Source: Bondarzewia mesenterica (Eukaryota; Basidiomycota; Agaricomycetes; Russulales; Bondarzewiaceae). Taken from it: a DNA stretch of 51,254 nt. This document shows positions 1 to 11,276 of this stretch, in pieces (within the stretch, counting starts at the first letter, position 1; each line of letters starts with the position of its first letter). Under the pieces are notes generated by a model. The model was not told where the DNA came from. It searched no databases and was given only the letters and a program-made list of their open reading frames with translations. The position numbers and the translations under genes were made by a program. The stretch lies in NCBI GenBank assembly GCA_004802705.1, contig SGPL01000217.1, forward strand, positions 1 to 51,254. Reading direction: 5' to 3'.

Positions 1-534
1 CTTCTTTTTTGGGATGATTTTGAGTGCGACGTCACGCGCGGATGTTCGGGGAGCAGACTTTATGGTACGGATTGAGAGGGAAGTTGGAACGGATTTAGGA
101 GAACAAGGTACAGAGGAGATCATATAAGGACGATTGAGAGTCTGGGAGGAGAAGGATGGTGGCTGCACCGCGAAAGCGACTTGATTTGTTTTGGGGGAAC
201 GTGCCAGGTCGCTCACTAACAAGAATTGTAGAAAAAAGAAAAATAGCGAGAGAGCCTTACGACGACTTTGCCAAAGGTGCCTGTTCCAAGAACATTGTGC
301 AATTCATACTGTTTCTTTTTGGAAAAAGACGAGGGTTGGGGGAGCATTTTCTTGATTAACAACAGCATGTCGGGCAGTTTGCTGTGCGACTCATCGCAGG
401 TAGATGGTGTGGACAGAAAAACCAGATGGAAAAAGGGAAGAAAACGAAGAAAAAAAGGGGAGAGGTGGAAAGAGGGGAAAATAGAAAAGGGAACAAATGG
501 AGGGGATGAACGAGATCTTGATTGAATGGAAAGC
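1..534 (-). pseudogene. Decayed 5' part of a CaMK-type protein kinase, inverted copy of the gene at 4480-6884
   Basis: Read on the minus strand, this stretch matches the 5' flank, first exon, first intron and second exon of the kinase at 4480-6884. The glycine-rich loop [10 protein letters not shown] is intact, and the exon-2 segment around [10 protein letters not shown] ends at the left window edge, where the copy runs out of view. Two lesions are visible. The first codon after the expected splice acceptor is TGA (the functional copy has CGC there). One base is also missing a little further on, where the functional copy reads ATGAATGTCGC. Exon 1 of the copy is open, so a short truncated product cannot be excluded. 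The homology includes the pyrimidine-rich promoter, so this was a DNA-level duplication and not a retrocopy. The state of the remainder, outside the window, is unknown. Confidence 0.65.
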
Positions 535-912
535 AACCTCTAGATCGACATAGGGCACGCAAGCAATAGTGAAGTTCCTAGAGCTCTACATTCTTGCAAG
601 TTAGAACAAGCCTCAAGGAAACCGCAGAACCCGCCGGTACGGGAAAGTACTCATCTGATAAGTATACCATATCGACTACGCTGTTTTTACTTCGCCAGGG
701 TCGAGAGAGAAAGGACTGTTTTCTTGAGCCGTGCTCAACAGCACGCTGTCCTTATCAGAGTAAAAGCTCCCCAAGCTGAACGAGAGTAAGATCACTGGGT
801 GTCGCGGGTGGTGAAACTTGGGCTCAACGTGAGCTTCATATGCTGACTAAGCTCAAAGCTCCTGGGGTCGACCACTGCCACCAATCCACGAATTTTACCC
901 AAACACACCAAA

Positions 913-1152
913 ATGGCTCGCCGTTCAGCCCCACCTCACTCTGGCCCCGCCTACTACACTCCCGCCAGCATCTCCGCAGCGCGGGTCCAGCTTCATGACT
1001 CCAATGAGTCCGCATTCTCCCGGTTCTTTCGCGAGCAGATTTTTGCACCAGAGAAGCTGCCGGGGAACTTCAACATTCTGACCGGCGTTGGGGTTTTCCT
1101 TGGTGGAATTTTCGTGATGAGGAGGTGGGGAGACTGGATCGCGCTTGCTTGA
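913..1152 (+). CDS. Small single-span mitochondrial membrane protein, Tom6-like
   Basis: Intronless 79-residue reading frame with a good start context (CAAAATGGCT). Residues 1-30 are polar and basic. The middle holds a SAFSRFFREQIF-type amphipathic stretch. Residues 52-69 form one hydrophobic span (ILTGVGVFLGGIFVM) followed by RRW and a short tail. This layout, with a tail anchor and very small size, fits the fungal small Tom proteins of the outer-membrane translocase, which stabilise the Tom40 pore; Tom6 is the best guess from the position of the span and the terminal tail. A small inner-membrane respiratory-chain or ATP-synthase subunit is the alternative. The family call is from memory of shape rather than a diagnostic motif. 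Confidence 0.5.
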   Translation: MARRSAPPHSGPAYYTPASISAARVQLHDSNESAFSRFFREQIFAPEKLPGNFNILTGVGVFLGGIFVMRRWGDWIALA

Positions 1153-2376
1153 AGTGGGGAGCAGTGTTCGGGGATAGAGTGAGAGGGAAGAAGGAGAGAC
1201 AAACAATTGTCAAATGCTCGTGAGTTTGCTTCAATGACGGCTTTTTAAATATAAGCACTGACTCCTAGACATTATTAACAGTGTAATTGCCGCTAGACAC
1301 TGCTGTCGCTTATGCCGCCCTCATCTACATCCTCTTGTGTCATGCTGCGCTATCGTCACCACAGCAGTCACATACGTATCATATGACACCCATAATCTGC
1401 GCGGTTGTACCCCTCACTTCTCTGAAGGCTCGACCTCACATTCGCTCGAATCTAAAACTCTGTTCGAATCATGAACGATGAATCTCGATGTGTAAGGACA
1501 GGGTCAACGTTGCAGACATACAATGTCCATTGCGGATCTTCAAGGCTTGGAGCAGCTCCGAGCAGGTGACCGAAATATTACTCGCAATGTTCGCCCATCG
1601 TCAGATGCGGTGTCCTGTCTGTCCTCTGGTGGTACTTGGGAGCGCATACGTGTGCAGGTTCATATTCACGGTGCATTCGGCTTTGGTATACTCACTTCGC
1701 CGATGACGAGCAGTGAGAGACTGCGGGCTCTAGCCTGCTCTATCAGCGGTATCGCGATATCCAAACTTTTATACTCAACTTCGAGCCCCCCTCCTTTTGT
1801 TTTATCAGCTACGTGTGCTCTCTGCCGCTTTACTCGAGCGCTGTCGCTTTACTCGAGTGATACCGCTGTGGAAAAAGCTACGTCGCTATGTAAAGCATGC
1901 TCTGCAGAAAATTGGCAGATGCTTCATGACTTTTTCCGATCTCGAGAATCAGGATTCATTGACGGCTGTTGAAAGGACCATCGGAACCTTGTTAAAGATC
2001 GTGCGCCGCGCCGTTATTTTCACAACAGTGACTAGATACGATAAATTTTAGTCCCTACAGGTCCTTACGTGGTCAATGCATCTCGCACTCTGGATGGAAA
2101 GTTGCTGGTCACGATAGTCGACGTTCTCCCATGATGGCAAGACTTTCTGTCAGCGTGGAAGAGGTGTGACTATGTAGTATAAGTAAAACGTTAAATTATT
2201 CGAAACCGTGACCTTGCCTGATGTTGACTTGAAGTTTGAAATACACACGCGCCCACTTAAGACTCAACTTCCCACTCTCAGCTCATCCTCCACAAGCTCG
2301 TATAACACCCGTTTGCCAACTCAGGCTGTCATTGATCTGAGTGTAATGCACGACGCGACGTCCATGGATAATCGAG
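1153..2376. other. No recognisable gene
   Basis: About 1.2 kb with several short open frames, the longest about 149 codons at 1523-1972 on the plus strand. None has a composition or motif I recognise. It probably holds the 3' flank of the small mitochondrial gene and the promoter of the F-box gene. Confidence 0.5.
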
Positions 2377-4030
2377 TTGAAGGAAGTAACCAGTGCGTCG
2401 CACGCATTCTTCAATCACTTTGATCGTCGACTGATCAATCATGCCCTTTTGTCAAATATCATCAGAATTGTAAGATACACTCACAATGACGACCGTATCA
2501 TACTGAAATCCCATCTAGATCGGAGATACCTCACACGATTTCGAACTTGCTATCCCAGCAGAGATATTAGGGAGAATCATCGAGCTGGCGCTTCCGGATC
2601 CGCCTCTCAGTCGTATAATCAGACGTTTTGGACAGTCATCAGCTGAATCACAAATTGAGCCTGTTCAGAGGATTCAGAGGCTGGTGGAGCTGTCGCTTGT
2701 TTCACGGTTCTGGCGAGCAGTTATTATATCGCATGCCTCTCTGTGGGCAATTATTCGACAAAAAATGACTGGCCCAAACAACTTCGTATATCTCTGCGTG
2801 GCACGATCCAAGAGTGCACCTCTGCACCTGATTGATTTTACCGACCGCGATTGGGAATTGCTAACGCATGAATCACATAGATTGGTCTCTTTGTCATTCT
2901 CCTCGTTGTCATTCTACGTCCCTACCCTCCACGCTCCGCAGCTGGAATATCTTATCATTAACTTGCCCTATCTACGCTCCAAATCATCAAAAGTTCTCCG
3001 GTCTGAATCTGAATTACCCCGTCTGCGACGTCTGTGGCTGTGCGGTCCTTGCACCTGCTCGGTTCGTCGGTTTCCGAGTCTCACCCACCTCGTGCTGTCG
3101 AACCGTGAGGGATTGTCTCTCGGAACTCTCTTGGATTTCTTGCGAGAGAACGTTATGTTGGAGACGCTCGTCTTGGACTACACACACCCGACTTTGGATC
3201 GTGCATCAAAACCATGCCCAGTATATTTGCCTCGACTCCAACATTTCGTTATGATTGAGGAACTTTACGGGAGAACTGTCCAGGATGTGGTCTCTCGGAT
3301 AAGCTTCCCTCCCACCACGACAGCTCTTTTCGATTTGCATTGCCACACTGGTGCTTTGCGACCGATATTCCTCGTCGAATCGTACCCGAGGCCCTGCATG
3401 CTCACTGATGATACCACGATCTCCTTCGTCGCCTGGGGGCAGGCCGCATGGAGTGTCTTCATTTATAATCGGACTTACCGTTTCAAGATTTCTCAGAACG
3501 TGGTTTATCCCTCACCGAATCACTTCTCTTTACCGCATTCCATCTCTTCACTGCATTTCTACATTCCGGTGGTGGACATGACACATATTCGAGAGCTATC
3601 CATCGAGATTGCATCCGAGGCGAGGGAGTGGCGACCCTGTTTTTTTCCTGAGATTTCGGCTCTCAGGAAGTTGACAGTCAGTGCGAACACAGCCGAAGAC
3701 TGTTTACACTGCTTCGCTGCAATTCGCAGGGGCGAACTCCCAGAGCTGAAGACGCTCTGTGTTCATCTCCGAGAAATCAGTGGCCACCTCGTCCTTTTTC
3801 CGCTTTATCGGCTGGTGAGACAGAGGAAACAAGAGGGCCGGCCCTTGACAGATGTGTTCATTCGAGACGAGAGGCTGAAGCATCCGAAGCGGTTCAAGAT
3901 CGACAAGTATGTTGACATCCTGGAAGTGGACAGCACTCCATCGCCCTTTAGAAACTCGTCCACCGGCTGTGTGTTAGCTGATGTCCCAGATGCTTTGACC
4001 CGTTGGAATTGGTGGGATGAGTTTGATTGA
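2377..4030 (+). CDS. F-box domain protein with divergent C-terminal repeats
   Basis: Proposed as two exons: 2377-2469, a 48-base intron (GTAAGA...CTAG), then 2518-4030. The second exon opens in frame with an F-box-like helix pattern (IPAEILGRIIELALPD), followed after a short linker by SLVSRFWRAVIISHASLW, the usual second half of basidiomycete F-boxes. The rest, about 400 residues, has irregular leucine-rich strands (LRRLWLCG, LTHLVLSN, LETLVLDYT) as in the F-box/LRR proteins expanded in mushrooms. These act as substrate adaptors of SCF ubiquitin ligases by binding Skp1. A protein starting only at 2684 would lack the first half of the F-box, which is why I prefer the upstream exon. The exact first exon is uncertain. 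Confidence 0.65.
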
Positions 4031-4308
4031 ACTGGGCTGGATGGACGACTCGTCATGGTGGAAGTGGAGTTACTCATGGCTACTCGTCCTGACACGGCGA
4101 GCATGGCAACTGAAATATAATACTCAAACATGAATGTACTGTCTCATAACCGTTTTTGCGAGTTCGGAATCACTCGGTGTATGATCCTGCAAAGATCTGG
4201 TAGAAAGTATTGGCACAAGGACCTCGGACAGTTTTATCTGAGATATCGAGGTGTTCGGGGCAGCCAGGCACACATTGCTGGAGCGACATGAACGCGGCTG
4301 CTAACTTA

Positions 4309-4884
4309 GCTTTCCATTCAATTCAATCAACATCTCCTCATCTCCTTCCGTTCATCCCTTTGCTCTTTCCCCCTCTCTACTCCTCTCCTTTTCTTTTTCT
4401 TCGTTTTCTTCCCTCTTTCCATCTGGTTCTTCCGTCCACACCATCTACCTGTGACGAATCGCACAGCAAACCGTCCAATATGCTGTCATTAACCGAGAAA
4501 ATGCTCCCCCAACCCTCGTCTTTTTCCAAGAAGAAACAGTACGAATTGCACGGTGTCCTTGGAACGGGTACCTTTGGCAAAGTCGTCGTAAGTCTCTCTC
4601 GCCATTTTTCCTTTTTCTCTTCTCTACAACTCGTTATCAGCGCGCGACCTGGCACGTTCCCCCAGAACAAATGAATGTCGCTTTCCGCGGCGCAGCCGCC
4701 ACCCTTCACCCCTCCCCCTCTTCGTCCTCCTCCTCGTCTTCCCAGACTCTCAATCATCCTTCTACGATCTCCTCCGTACCCAGTTCTCCCAAATCCATTC
4801 CGCATTCTCTCTCTATCCTTACCACAAAGTCTGCTCCCGCCTCGAACTTCACGCGTGAAGTCGCACTCAAAATCATTCCAAAAA
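4309..4884. repeat. Right arm of an inverted duplication (left arm 1-534)
   Basis: The right arm begins at the GCTTTCCATTCAA motif near 4309 and covers the kinase promoter, exon 1, intron 1 and most of exon 2. The left arm is the reverse complement at 1-534 and continues beyond the window. The arms are clearly homologous but diverged by substitutions and small indels. They are separated by about 3.8 kb carrying the small mitochondrial protein gene and the F-box gene. Confidence 0.8.
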
Positions 4885-6884
4885 AGAAGGTCAAGGGCAA
4901 TGAAGCCAGCGTCTGGGGGGAGATGGAAGTTCTCAAGGGTCTCGACCATCCGAATATCGTCAGTGTCTATTTTTTCCCTCTCCCATTATTGCTCTGGGAC
5001 AGAATTCTCTGCATTGCATCTCGTGCGAGACGCACCCTCTCCTCTGTTTCCACTCCCGCAGGTCCACGAATTTCGGTGGCAATGTCTTTGCCTTGTATGG
5101 GCATCGTGATCGGAAGTCTCTCTCCCGTGACAGCCTTTACCGTTCTACCGGGACTGATCGTTCCTTACCCTATACCATCGCTCGTCCGCTCCTTTATGCT
5201 TTCTTGTTGATACCATTGTCATCCTCAGGTCAAGTTCTACGAATGGTTTGAATCACGAACAAAGTATTTTCTATCCTTTGAGCTCGCCGTCGGCGGCGAG
5301 CTTTTCGAGCGCGTCTCTCAACGTGGCAAATTCACGGAATCGGACGCGGTGAGCGTCATCCGGTGTGTTTCCATCCCTATACCCCTTTCTCTCCGGACAT
5401 GCTGAGACGACGCGGGTCAGCTCGGTGCTCGAGGGTGTGAAGTATCTGCACGCGCACGACATAGTTCACCGGGATCTCAAGTACGTGACCCGTTCTCTCC
5501 GATACTCTGCCCACTCAGGAGGTTTTTCATTTCCGAAGACCGGAGAACATATTGTATCGCACGCGGGATCCCCAGTCCGACATCGTGATTGCCGACTTTG
5601 GAATGTGTGCCCGCGTGTCTTTTTCGTCCGTCGCCGCTCGCTTAATACCATCGTGACAGCGCAAAACATCTGCACTCGTCTGACGAACAACTCACGTCGC
5701 TTGCGGGCAGCTTCGGGTATGTTGCGCCAGAGGTGCTGAATAAAAAGGGCCATGGAAAGGCGGTGGATATGTGGTCGACAGGGTAGAAATCCTCCCCCTC
5801 TCGATGCCATAAGATGAAAACAATTTATTAAATGAGCTGACACGTTTTAGGATCATCACGTACGTCCTGCTTTGCGGGTACTCGCCTTTCCGCTCGGAAG
5901 ATGTGAAACAACTCGTACGCGAGACGACTGAGGCCAAGATCGAGTTTCATGAGCGATATTGGAAGGACGTGTCGAACGAGGGTATGTGCCTCCCTTGATT
6001 TTCCGATGAGATCGGTGATCGAACACTGTCGACGTGCACAGCGAAAATTTTCATTAAGGCTCTGCTCAACCCCGAGGCGTCGAAGCGACCGACGGCAGAA
6101 GAAGCGCTCTCGGACCCAGTACGCGCACTTCTTTTTACTCTTGGTAGCGCATGTTTGACGACGACGCTGACGCGAGTTGCAGTGGCTGACAACGCACAAA
6201 CCGTCGACGGAGCACGACTTGACGGGCCTCCGGGACAACTTCAATCCTCGCGCGCGCTGGCGGAGCGCAATACACTCGGCGGTTGCAATCAACCGGTTTT
6301 CAAGGACGCGCTCGAGCGCGAGCATGAATGCTACAGGCGAGGGGAGGAAAAGCACGGCGAGCAGTGGTATGCACGCGAGTGGGAGCGAGGATGAGGGGTG
6401 GCGGGAGCCTCATCCAAAGAAGCAGGCGAAGACGAAGGGCAAGGCGAAACAGGCGGAGGGCGCAGGTGGACATGTGGAGACGGAAGCCGAAGCGCTGGTT
6501 AGAAGGGAACGGGAGAAGGAAGAAGAGAGGGAGCGAGAGAAGGAGGAGCGGGAGAGAGATGCGAAGAAACCCAGGCTNGTCCGGACGCCCGATTTCGTGC
6601 CCCACCCCCAGATCAAGGTGGACGCACCGTCTCCGCGGCGGCGGGATTTTGCGTTTGAGGATGGTGCGTCGGCAATACGTGGACATTCGGACCCGTCGGT
6701 GCTGGCGCCAGAGGACGAGGAGGACGACGACGACGACGACGATATGGGCCCGCGTATGCCCGGTTCGTTTGATTTTGGTGCGGACGATGCTGGCGGTGGC
6801 GCTGGTGCTGGGGATGGCAGGGGACATGAGCACACGATCGGGCTGTTGAGTGCATTTTTGAGGCGGATGCACCTCAAGGCGTGA
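4480..6884 (+). CDS. CaMK-family serine/threonine protein kinase
   Basis: Nine exons joined in one frame: 4480-4587, 4641-4958, 5229-5362, 5421-5480, 5539-5604, 5660-5782, 5851-5981, 6042-6118, 6183-6884 (1719 coding bases, 572 residues). Kinase features in order are the glycine loop [20 protein letters not shown] with the ATP-binding lysine, [26 protein letters not shown] in the activation loop, [16 protein letters not shown], and KRPTAEEAL before the last helix. After the kinase domain, [17 protein letters not shown] resembles the autoinhibitory/calmodulin-binding helix of CaMKI-type kinases. The tail is highly charged (Glu/Arg/Lys coiled stretch, then an acidic Asp run). An insertion rich in Ser/Pro lies between the glycine loop and the lysine. 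One base (6578) is N. It is probably a Ca2+/calmodulin-regulated stress or hyphal-growth kinase; its head-to-head copy at the window edge is broken. Confidence 0.9.
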
Positions 6885-7881
6885 GTTTTTGAGTGACGCG
6901 AATGCGTCTGGGTGATATACGGGCTGGTCTTGTGTGTTTCTTGGTATAGTACTTTATATTTGTGCTCATCTCACTCGCGCTGGGTCGATGCTCGACGCTG
7001 GCTATAAGTATAATTTATATTACGACTCGATACGATAGACTGTTACGACGACGACGCGGTGCTATTGCTCTCTTTTTTCCGACGTGCGTCCCCCGTACAC
7101 AAGCGCTGTACATACTCGACTGCCGTCTTTTCGTTTTCTGCTCGTTTTCTATCGCATGTCGTTACTTTACTCTACATACGCATACACGGGTTTCGTACAT
7201 TGCTGCGCTTTGGTACTTACACTTATTGCTTCCATTATGCTGCTAGACGTAGTTTGGACGTGTATATGAGTTCCTTTTCCCCCCATTTTTTTTCGGGAAA
7301 CTGCTCGCTATCAGAGATCGCATTGGCTCGAGAGTGAAGCGTCTGCGCGTGGTGTGATGGATGTGAGGCTGCAGCGCCGCTTGGCTAAAAAAGCCCAGAC
7401 GGAATTTGGAACGCCCTGCCACCATGACCGGTACACTCTGGGTACACTCTCATTACCTCTACATCGATCTTTGCGAGGCAATTCAGACAGTACCTGGTGC
7501 GCATATCAATCCTCCACACCACGGGCGCGATATCCGTCAGACTATGATATCGCGCGATTGAGCTCTCCCACTTTCGACCGGCAACTTAGTCTGAGTGCCA
7601 ATGTAAGGGCGACACTGTAAGAGTTGGGAATCCGGAACGACGGTGGCCGATTGAAGAGACGGGAGCACGCAGAGACGGGACAGGATGGGCTTGAGACGCA
7701 TGATTTGCAACATAGTCAAATCCAAGTCGTTGGCCTGCAGGATGTCGTGCGGCTTGAACGATGGAATGACGGACGGAAGTTTCGAGCGCCAAAAGGGGAT
7801 TGCATTGAGTAATATAATGCCATGTCGCTTGAACTCTGCTTCTTGCCCTCTCTTTCAACGACGACCACCACGACCTTTACA
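6885..7881. other. No recognisable gene
   Basis: About 1 kb containing the kinase 3' flank and the promoter of the acetyltransferase gene. Open frames are short and have no recognisable motif. A pyrimidine-rich, ACC/ACG-repeating leader lies just before the ATG at 7882. Confidence 0.5.
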
Positions 7882-8874
7882 ATGTCTAACAACTCAACTG
7901 TAGCTTCAACCCAACCGGTTACTCCCCGTCCTATTGTTCTTCCAAATTCGCCCACTTCCTCTTCCCTCATTTACATCGCCCACGATGGGAAGGAAATCGA
8001 TGACGCCCTCTTGGACCGCTGTGCCAAACTCTTCAGCAACAACTATGGCATTTGGGGGCAGAGTCCCACTGCCACGCAAGGCCCCAAGCCAGGTTCATTG
8101 CCTCCCTCCTTCGCCTTTCCAATGAGACTAACAAGAATGCAGGCAGTCGGGTTAGGATGTCTGGCCGCAGGCTTTGCTAGCAGTGTGTAGCGGTTCCCGA
8201 CAGTACTGTTCTCGTTGTCTGTTACCAAAGTAACCCGGACCTTCAAGACCCAAACCAGTTGGAACTGGTTGGCCACGCCTTTGCTACAGCATGGGATTAT
8301 GACGGCGGTAAGCATCTCTCCATCTATGGTTAATTCCTATCGCTAACATGCCTATGTAGGACGAGTTGGCTGGGTAACACAGCTCGTTGTCAGTGTTACT
8401 GCGCGCAAGAGGTACATCGCGACCTCCCTTCTTCAAATGCTGAAGTTGCGCCCTATCTTCCGTGGTATCACAGCCATTGGCCTGGTGTCCTCTCATCCCT
8501 CTGCTTGCCATGCGCTCTCTAATTATACAAGTATGAGAGCCTTTTTCCTGTTGAATGTAATACTCACTGACATTCGCTACTCAGATTTCTCCATTCATTC
8601 TGTTGACATGAGTTTCTGCCAGCAGAATGCAAAGTCAATCTTGGAGGCATCACCAGTGGACTATGTTAGCACCATGGAGCTTCGTGGCTCCCTATTCGAG
8701 GACAATAGTACATCTGGTGCCATCTCTTCTGCTTTCACCAATTTCTATGTTGACCACCAGGAGCCACTTGAAGCCCTTGCTGCCTATCGGGCTCGTGGGA
8801 AATGGCTTCTTGGTGAACTTCTTGATGGTCATGAGTTCCTTATCATTCTGCCTGCTCAAGGGTCTGTGCTCTGA
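7882..8874 (+). pseudogene. GNAT-like acetyltransferase gene with one in-frame stop
   Basis: Four exons keep one frame: 7882-8092, 8143-8307, 8360-8530, 8585-8874 (837 bases, 278 codons plus stop). The product matches a basidiomycete family I recall as GNAT-like, with segments such as LVGHAFATAWDYDGG, GWVTQLVV, RKRYIATSLL and ITAIGLVSSHPSACHAL, which fit the acetyl-CoA-binding core. Codon 83 is TAG (8178-8180), inside the conserved stretch between RMSGRRLC and QCVAVPDSTVLV. I tried the nearby alternative acceptors and none removes it in frame. All other codons, splice sites and the reading frame are intact, so this is either a very young pseudogene, a sequencing error or a read-through site. 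Substrate unknown. Confidence 0.7.
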
Positions 8875-9283
8875 TGTATTTTAGTAACTGTAGGCCCATA
8901 GAACTTCATGCATTTTTAGTAGCCATGATAAATAAATCTATTGCCAGTATCATTTCTGGATCGCCCTTCGTTCCTCTCCGAATATTTGCACGACCACGGT
9001 CACCCACCAGCACCATCACTATCCTCCTTGAGATGGCCGTCGGTCTGCATGTCAGAATGCTGCCACCGTTATATTACAAGCCTTTTAAAAACAATCCGCT
9101 CCAACTCGAGATATTCGAGGGACGGGATCATCACGAACCAATGCCGTGCAATGGCATTGTGCTCCCGCTTAGAGAACTCTCCGGTGGTGATTAATATCAA
9201 GAGAGAAACATATCTCAAGTTTTTAAGGTTCCCAAGGGCAGTAATATGGGGGCTGATCATCTGGAAATACCTAGATTAACCGT
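8875..9283. other. Convergent intergenic stretch
   Basis: Lies between the 3' ends of the acetyltransferase gene (plus strand) and the F-box-like gene (minus strand). Only short open frames without motifs are seen. Confidence 0.5.
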
Positions 9284-10447
9284 TCAGTCATCGTTGGATG
9301 CGGGCTCGAACTTGAAGGCACTGAGGCTCACCATTTGAAAATATTCAGATGCTTTCGGGATTGGGAAGATGTTGAACGCGAGACGCTTGAGGTTAGGAGC
9401 AGAATTCGCTAGCCTTGATAGTAATGGAATTCTGACATCTCCCGGCACCTGCAGCGCAGATACACAAACGTCGAGTGACAAGGTCTCGAGGGGACAATCA
9501 CGAATTGCATCTGGGAGCCCAATACAGAAATACTCGCCACCTAACCAGTCGACTGACAACCGTAGATCCTCGAAACGGACTGTTACCTGCTGTAGAGCGT
9601 GACGTTGTGCAAGTGCTGTGATCACCCGCACGTTACCAGTGGCAGTGGTGAGAGATGGCCAGAGGGTAGTCTGGGTCTGCATGCATGAATCTATGAACCT
9701 CTCCAAGTAAGCCATCATGAGACTCCTCGCGTAACCCACCGTGAGAGATCGAAGATGTGGGAATGCACGGGCAAGTTCTTCGGCTGTAATGGCTAGCCCA
9801 CCCACATGGAGCGTGTGGACGTGTGGACATAGTATCGTAGAAAAGCGATTGTCGAGATAAGGCACCATAAGCAACTCAAGCGTATGCGCGATATTGGTTA
9901 GAATGTTGGATAGAATGGATAGCGATGAGTCGGAGAAGTCACAGTTCCGTCTCCAAATGGAGAGCACTCGGAGTCCAGATATTGGGCGAATATTGATATC
10001 ACGGAACAATTGCAGCCCCCCACACAGTGTCAATGTAGAAAGTGGGCGATCAACCAGTGCGGACACAATCTGGGCTGCGTTGGGGAAGCTGCATATGCAG
10101 CCTTCAAAGGAAAAACCGCGCAGCTGCTCAGCCTTCTCCAGGATCCCAGTCAATGAGCTGGAGAATGCCTCGTCGTCAACGGCTCGGATCACTCGGTTTC
10201 CAATGGTCAGATATCGAACATGACGCGTTAAATCATGCAGGAGGACAAATTCGCGGAACGCAGAGTACTGTTCAGCACCATTTCGAAGGACAACGTCTTG
10301 AACCAGAAAGCGTCTTGTGCTTGTCATAGCGATTCGAGATGTGGACGCAAGAGAGCGGAGAGATGGTGTATCCAAGATATCGAGGATGTTCAAGGCACAA
10401 TCATGGTTCAAAGGAGGAAATATTCTTGATATCGGGTGTGCAGTCAT
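9284..10447 (-). CDS. F-box-like protein with leucine-rich C-terminus
   Basis: Uninterrupted minus-strand frame. I place the start at 10447 (MTAHPISRIFPPL), giving about 387 residues; an in-frame ATG at 10519 would add 24 residues of Ser/Cys-rich sequence with no family support. Residues 12-45 (LNHDCALNILDILDTPSLRSLASTSR) form an F-box-like pair of helices. The remainder alternates short leucine-rich strands and helices (LSTLTLCGGLQ, LRVLSIWRR, LELLMVPYL, LHVGGLAITAEEL). This is the common agaricomycete architecture of SCF substrate receptors. It is not closely similar to the F-box protein at 2377-4030, so it is not a recent tandem copy. Confidence 0.75.
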   Translation of the reverse strand: MTAHPISRIFPPLNHDCALNILDILDTPSLRSLASTSRIAMTSTRRFLVQDVVLRNGAEQYSAFREFVLLHDLTRHVRYLTIGNRVIRAVDDEAFSSSLTGILEKAEQLRGFSFEGCICSFPNAAQIVSALVDRPLSTLTLCGGLQLFRDINIRPISGLRVLSIWRRNCDFSDSSLSILSNILTNIAHTLELLMVPYLDNRFSTILCPHVHTLHVGGLAITAEELARAFPHLRSLTVGYARSLMMAYLERFIDSCMQTQTTLWPSLTTATGNVRVITALAQRHALQQVTVRFEDLRLSVDWLGGEYFCIGLPDAIRDCPLETLSLDVCVSALQVPGDVRIPLLSRLANSAPNLKRLAFNIFPIPKASEYFQMVSLSAFKFEPASNDD

Positions 10448-11276
10448 TGTCGCTGGCCTGACGATATCTTGCGAATGTAATGGTCGCGGACACCGGCAGG
10501 TTGTAGATGATTCGTTCAACCTACTGAGACCGTGTGCCTTCGAATATCCTTAACTGACGGAATACAGCTGTAGATAAACTGTGTCTGTAGCAAGAATAAG
10601 ATACATGGCGCCCACCAGTGCAAAATTTAAACAGCAGGTCTTGCGATTTGCCAGTGACGAATTGCTTCACGGACTTGTCGCAGTCGTACGGTAGGTTCGG
10701 AACAAGCCTTGCTGGGGCCCTTGCAGGTTGCTTCTACCAACCGCCATGCAGCGGACTGTAAAACGGCGGCTTGTTCCGAACCTAAGACGAACGTCGACCT
10801 TTGTCGACACAGGCTCTACAGCAGTTCCAACTCTTTCCAACTATACAATCTGCAGTCTTGCTGGTCATGGGCAATCAGACTGCATATACCATAAGACTCC
10901 CGCATGCGTTTCGGTCTTGAGTTGCTCATGGCGTGTTTATTTCACTGCTAATAGTCTCGTGTTCAGGTGTTGCAGGCTTCAGGGTATTTCCGGATACACC
11001 ATCCTCGACTCCATGGGGCTAGCGGCAAACAGCATCCACACTGCACAGAGGATCCACAGACCTTCGAGCGGACAATTCTCACTTGGATGATTGGACAACT
11101 GTGGTATCTAGGCCTCGATTGAGTCGGTCAAACGTGTCATACCGTGCTCAATGGGCTTGCACATTTCTGAGAATATACCGCAAAAGTCATTCTCATTTCG
11201 GTTCGGACACAGCTTTTGGAGCTTGAAGTTCTATATTACACGATGATCATCCCTCCAGGGCAGCCCTCTATCATGC
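10448..11276. other. Intergenic stretch with a perfect hairpin
   Basis: No convincing coding region. Its one notable element is the inverted repeat at 10692-10784. Confidence 0.5.
10692..10784. repeat. Perfect 17-base inverted repeat with 59-base loop
   Basis: The left arm TAGGTTCGGAACAAGCC (10692-10708) is exactly complementary to the right arm GGCTTGTTCCGAACCTA (10768-10784). The loop is GC-rich and contains a further CCGCC/GGCGG pair. It could be a solo foldback or MITE remnant, or a structured RNA. I see no flanking target-site duplication. Confidence 0.85.

Noticed and set aside
1523..1972. A 149-codon plus-strand frame
   Set aside because: No motif, no splice or start context support and irregular composition; not enough to call a gene.
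4377..4949. A 190-codon minus-strand frame over the kinase 5' exons
   Set aside because: It is the antisense of exon 1, intron 1 and exon 2, which carry clear kinase motifs on the plus strand.
6721..6745. Short GAC-rich tract as a possible microsatellite array or CRISPR-like repeat
   Set aside because: It encodes an acidic Asp run in the kinase tail. There is no spacer-repeat structure, and CRISPR is not expected in a fungus.
6300..6872. Long open frames on the minus strand within the kinase 3' exon
   Set aside because: They are the antisense of the charged, GA-rich kinase tail, with low-complexity composition and no motif.
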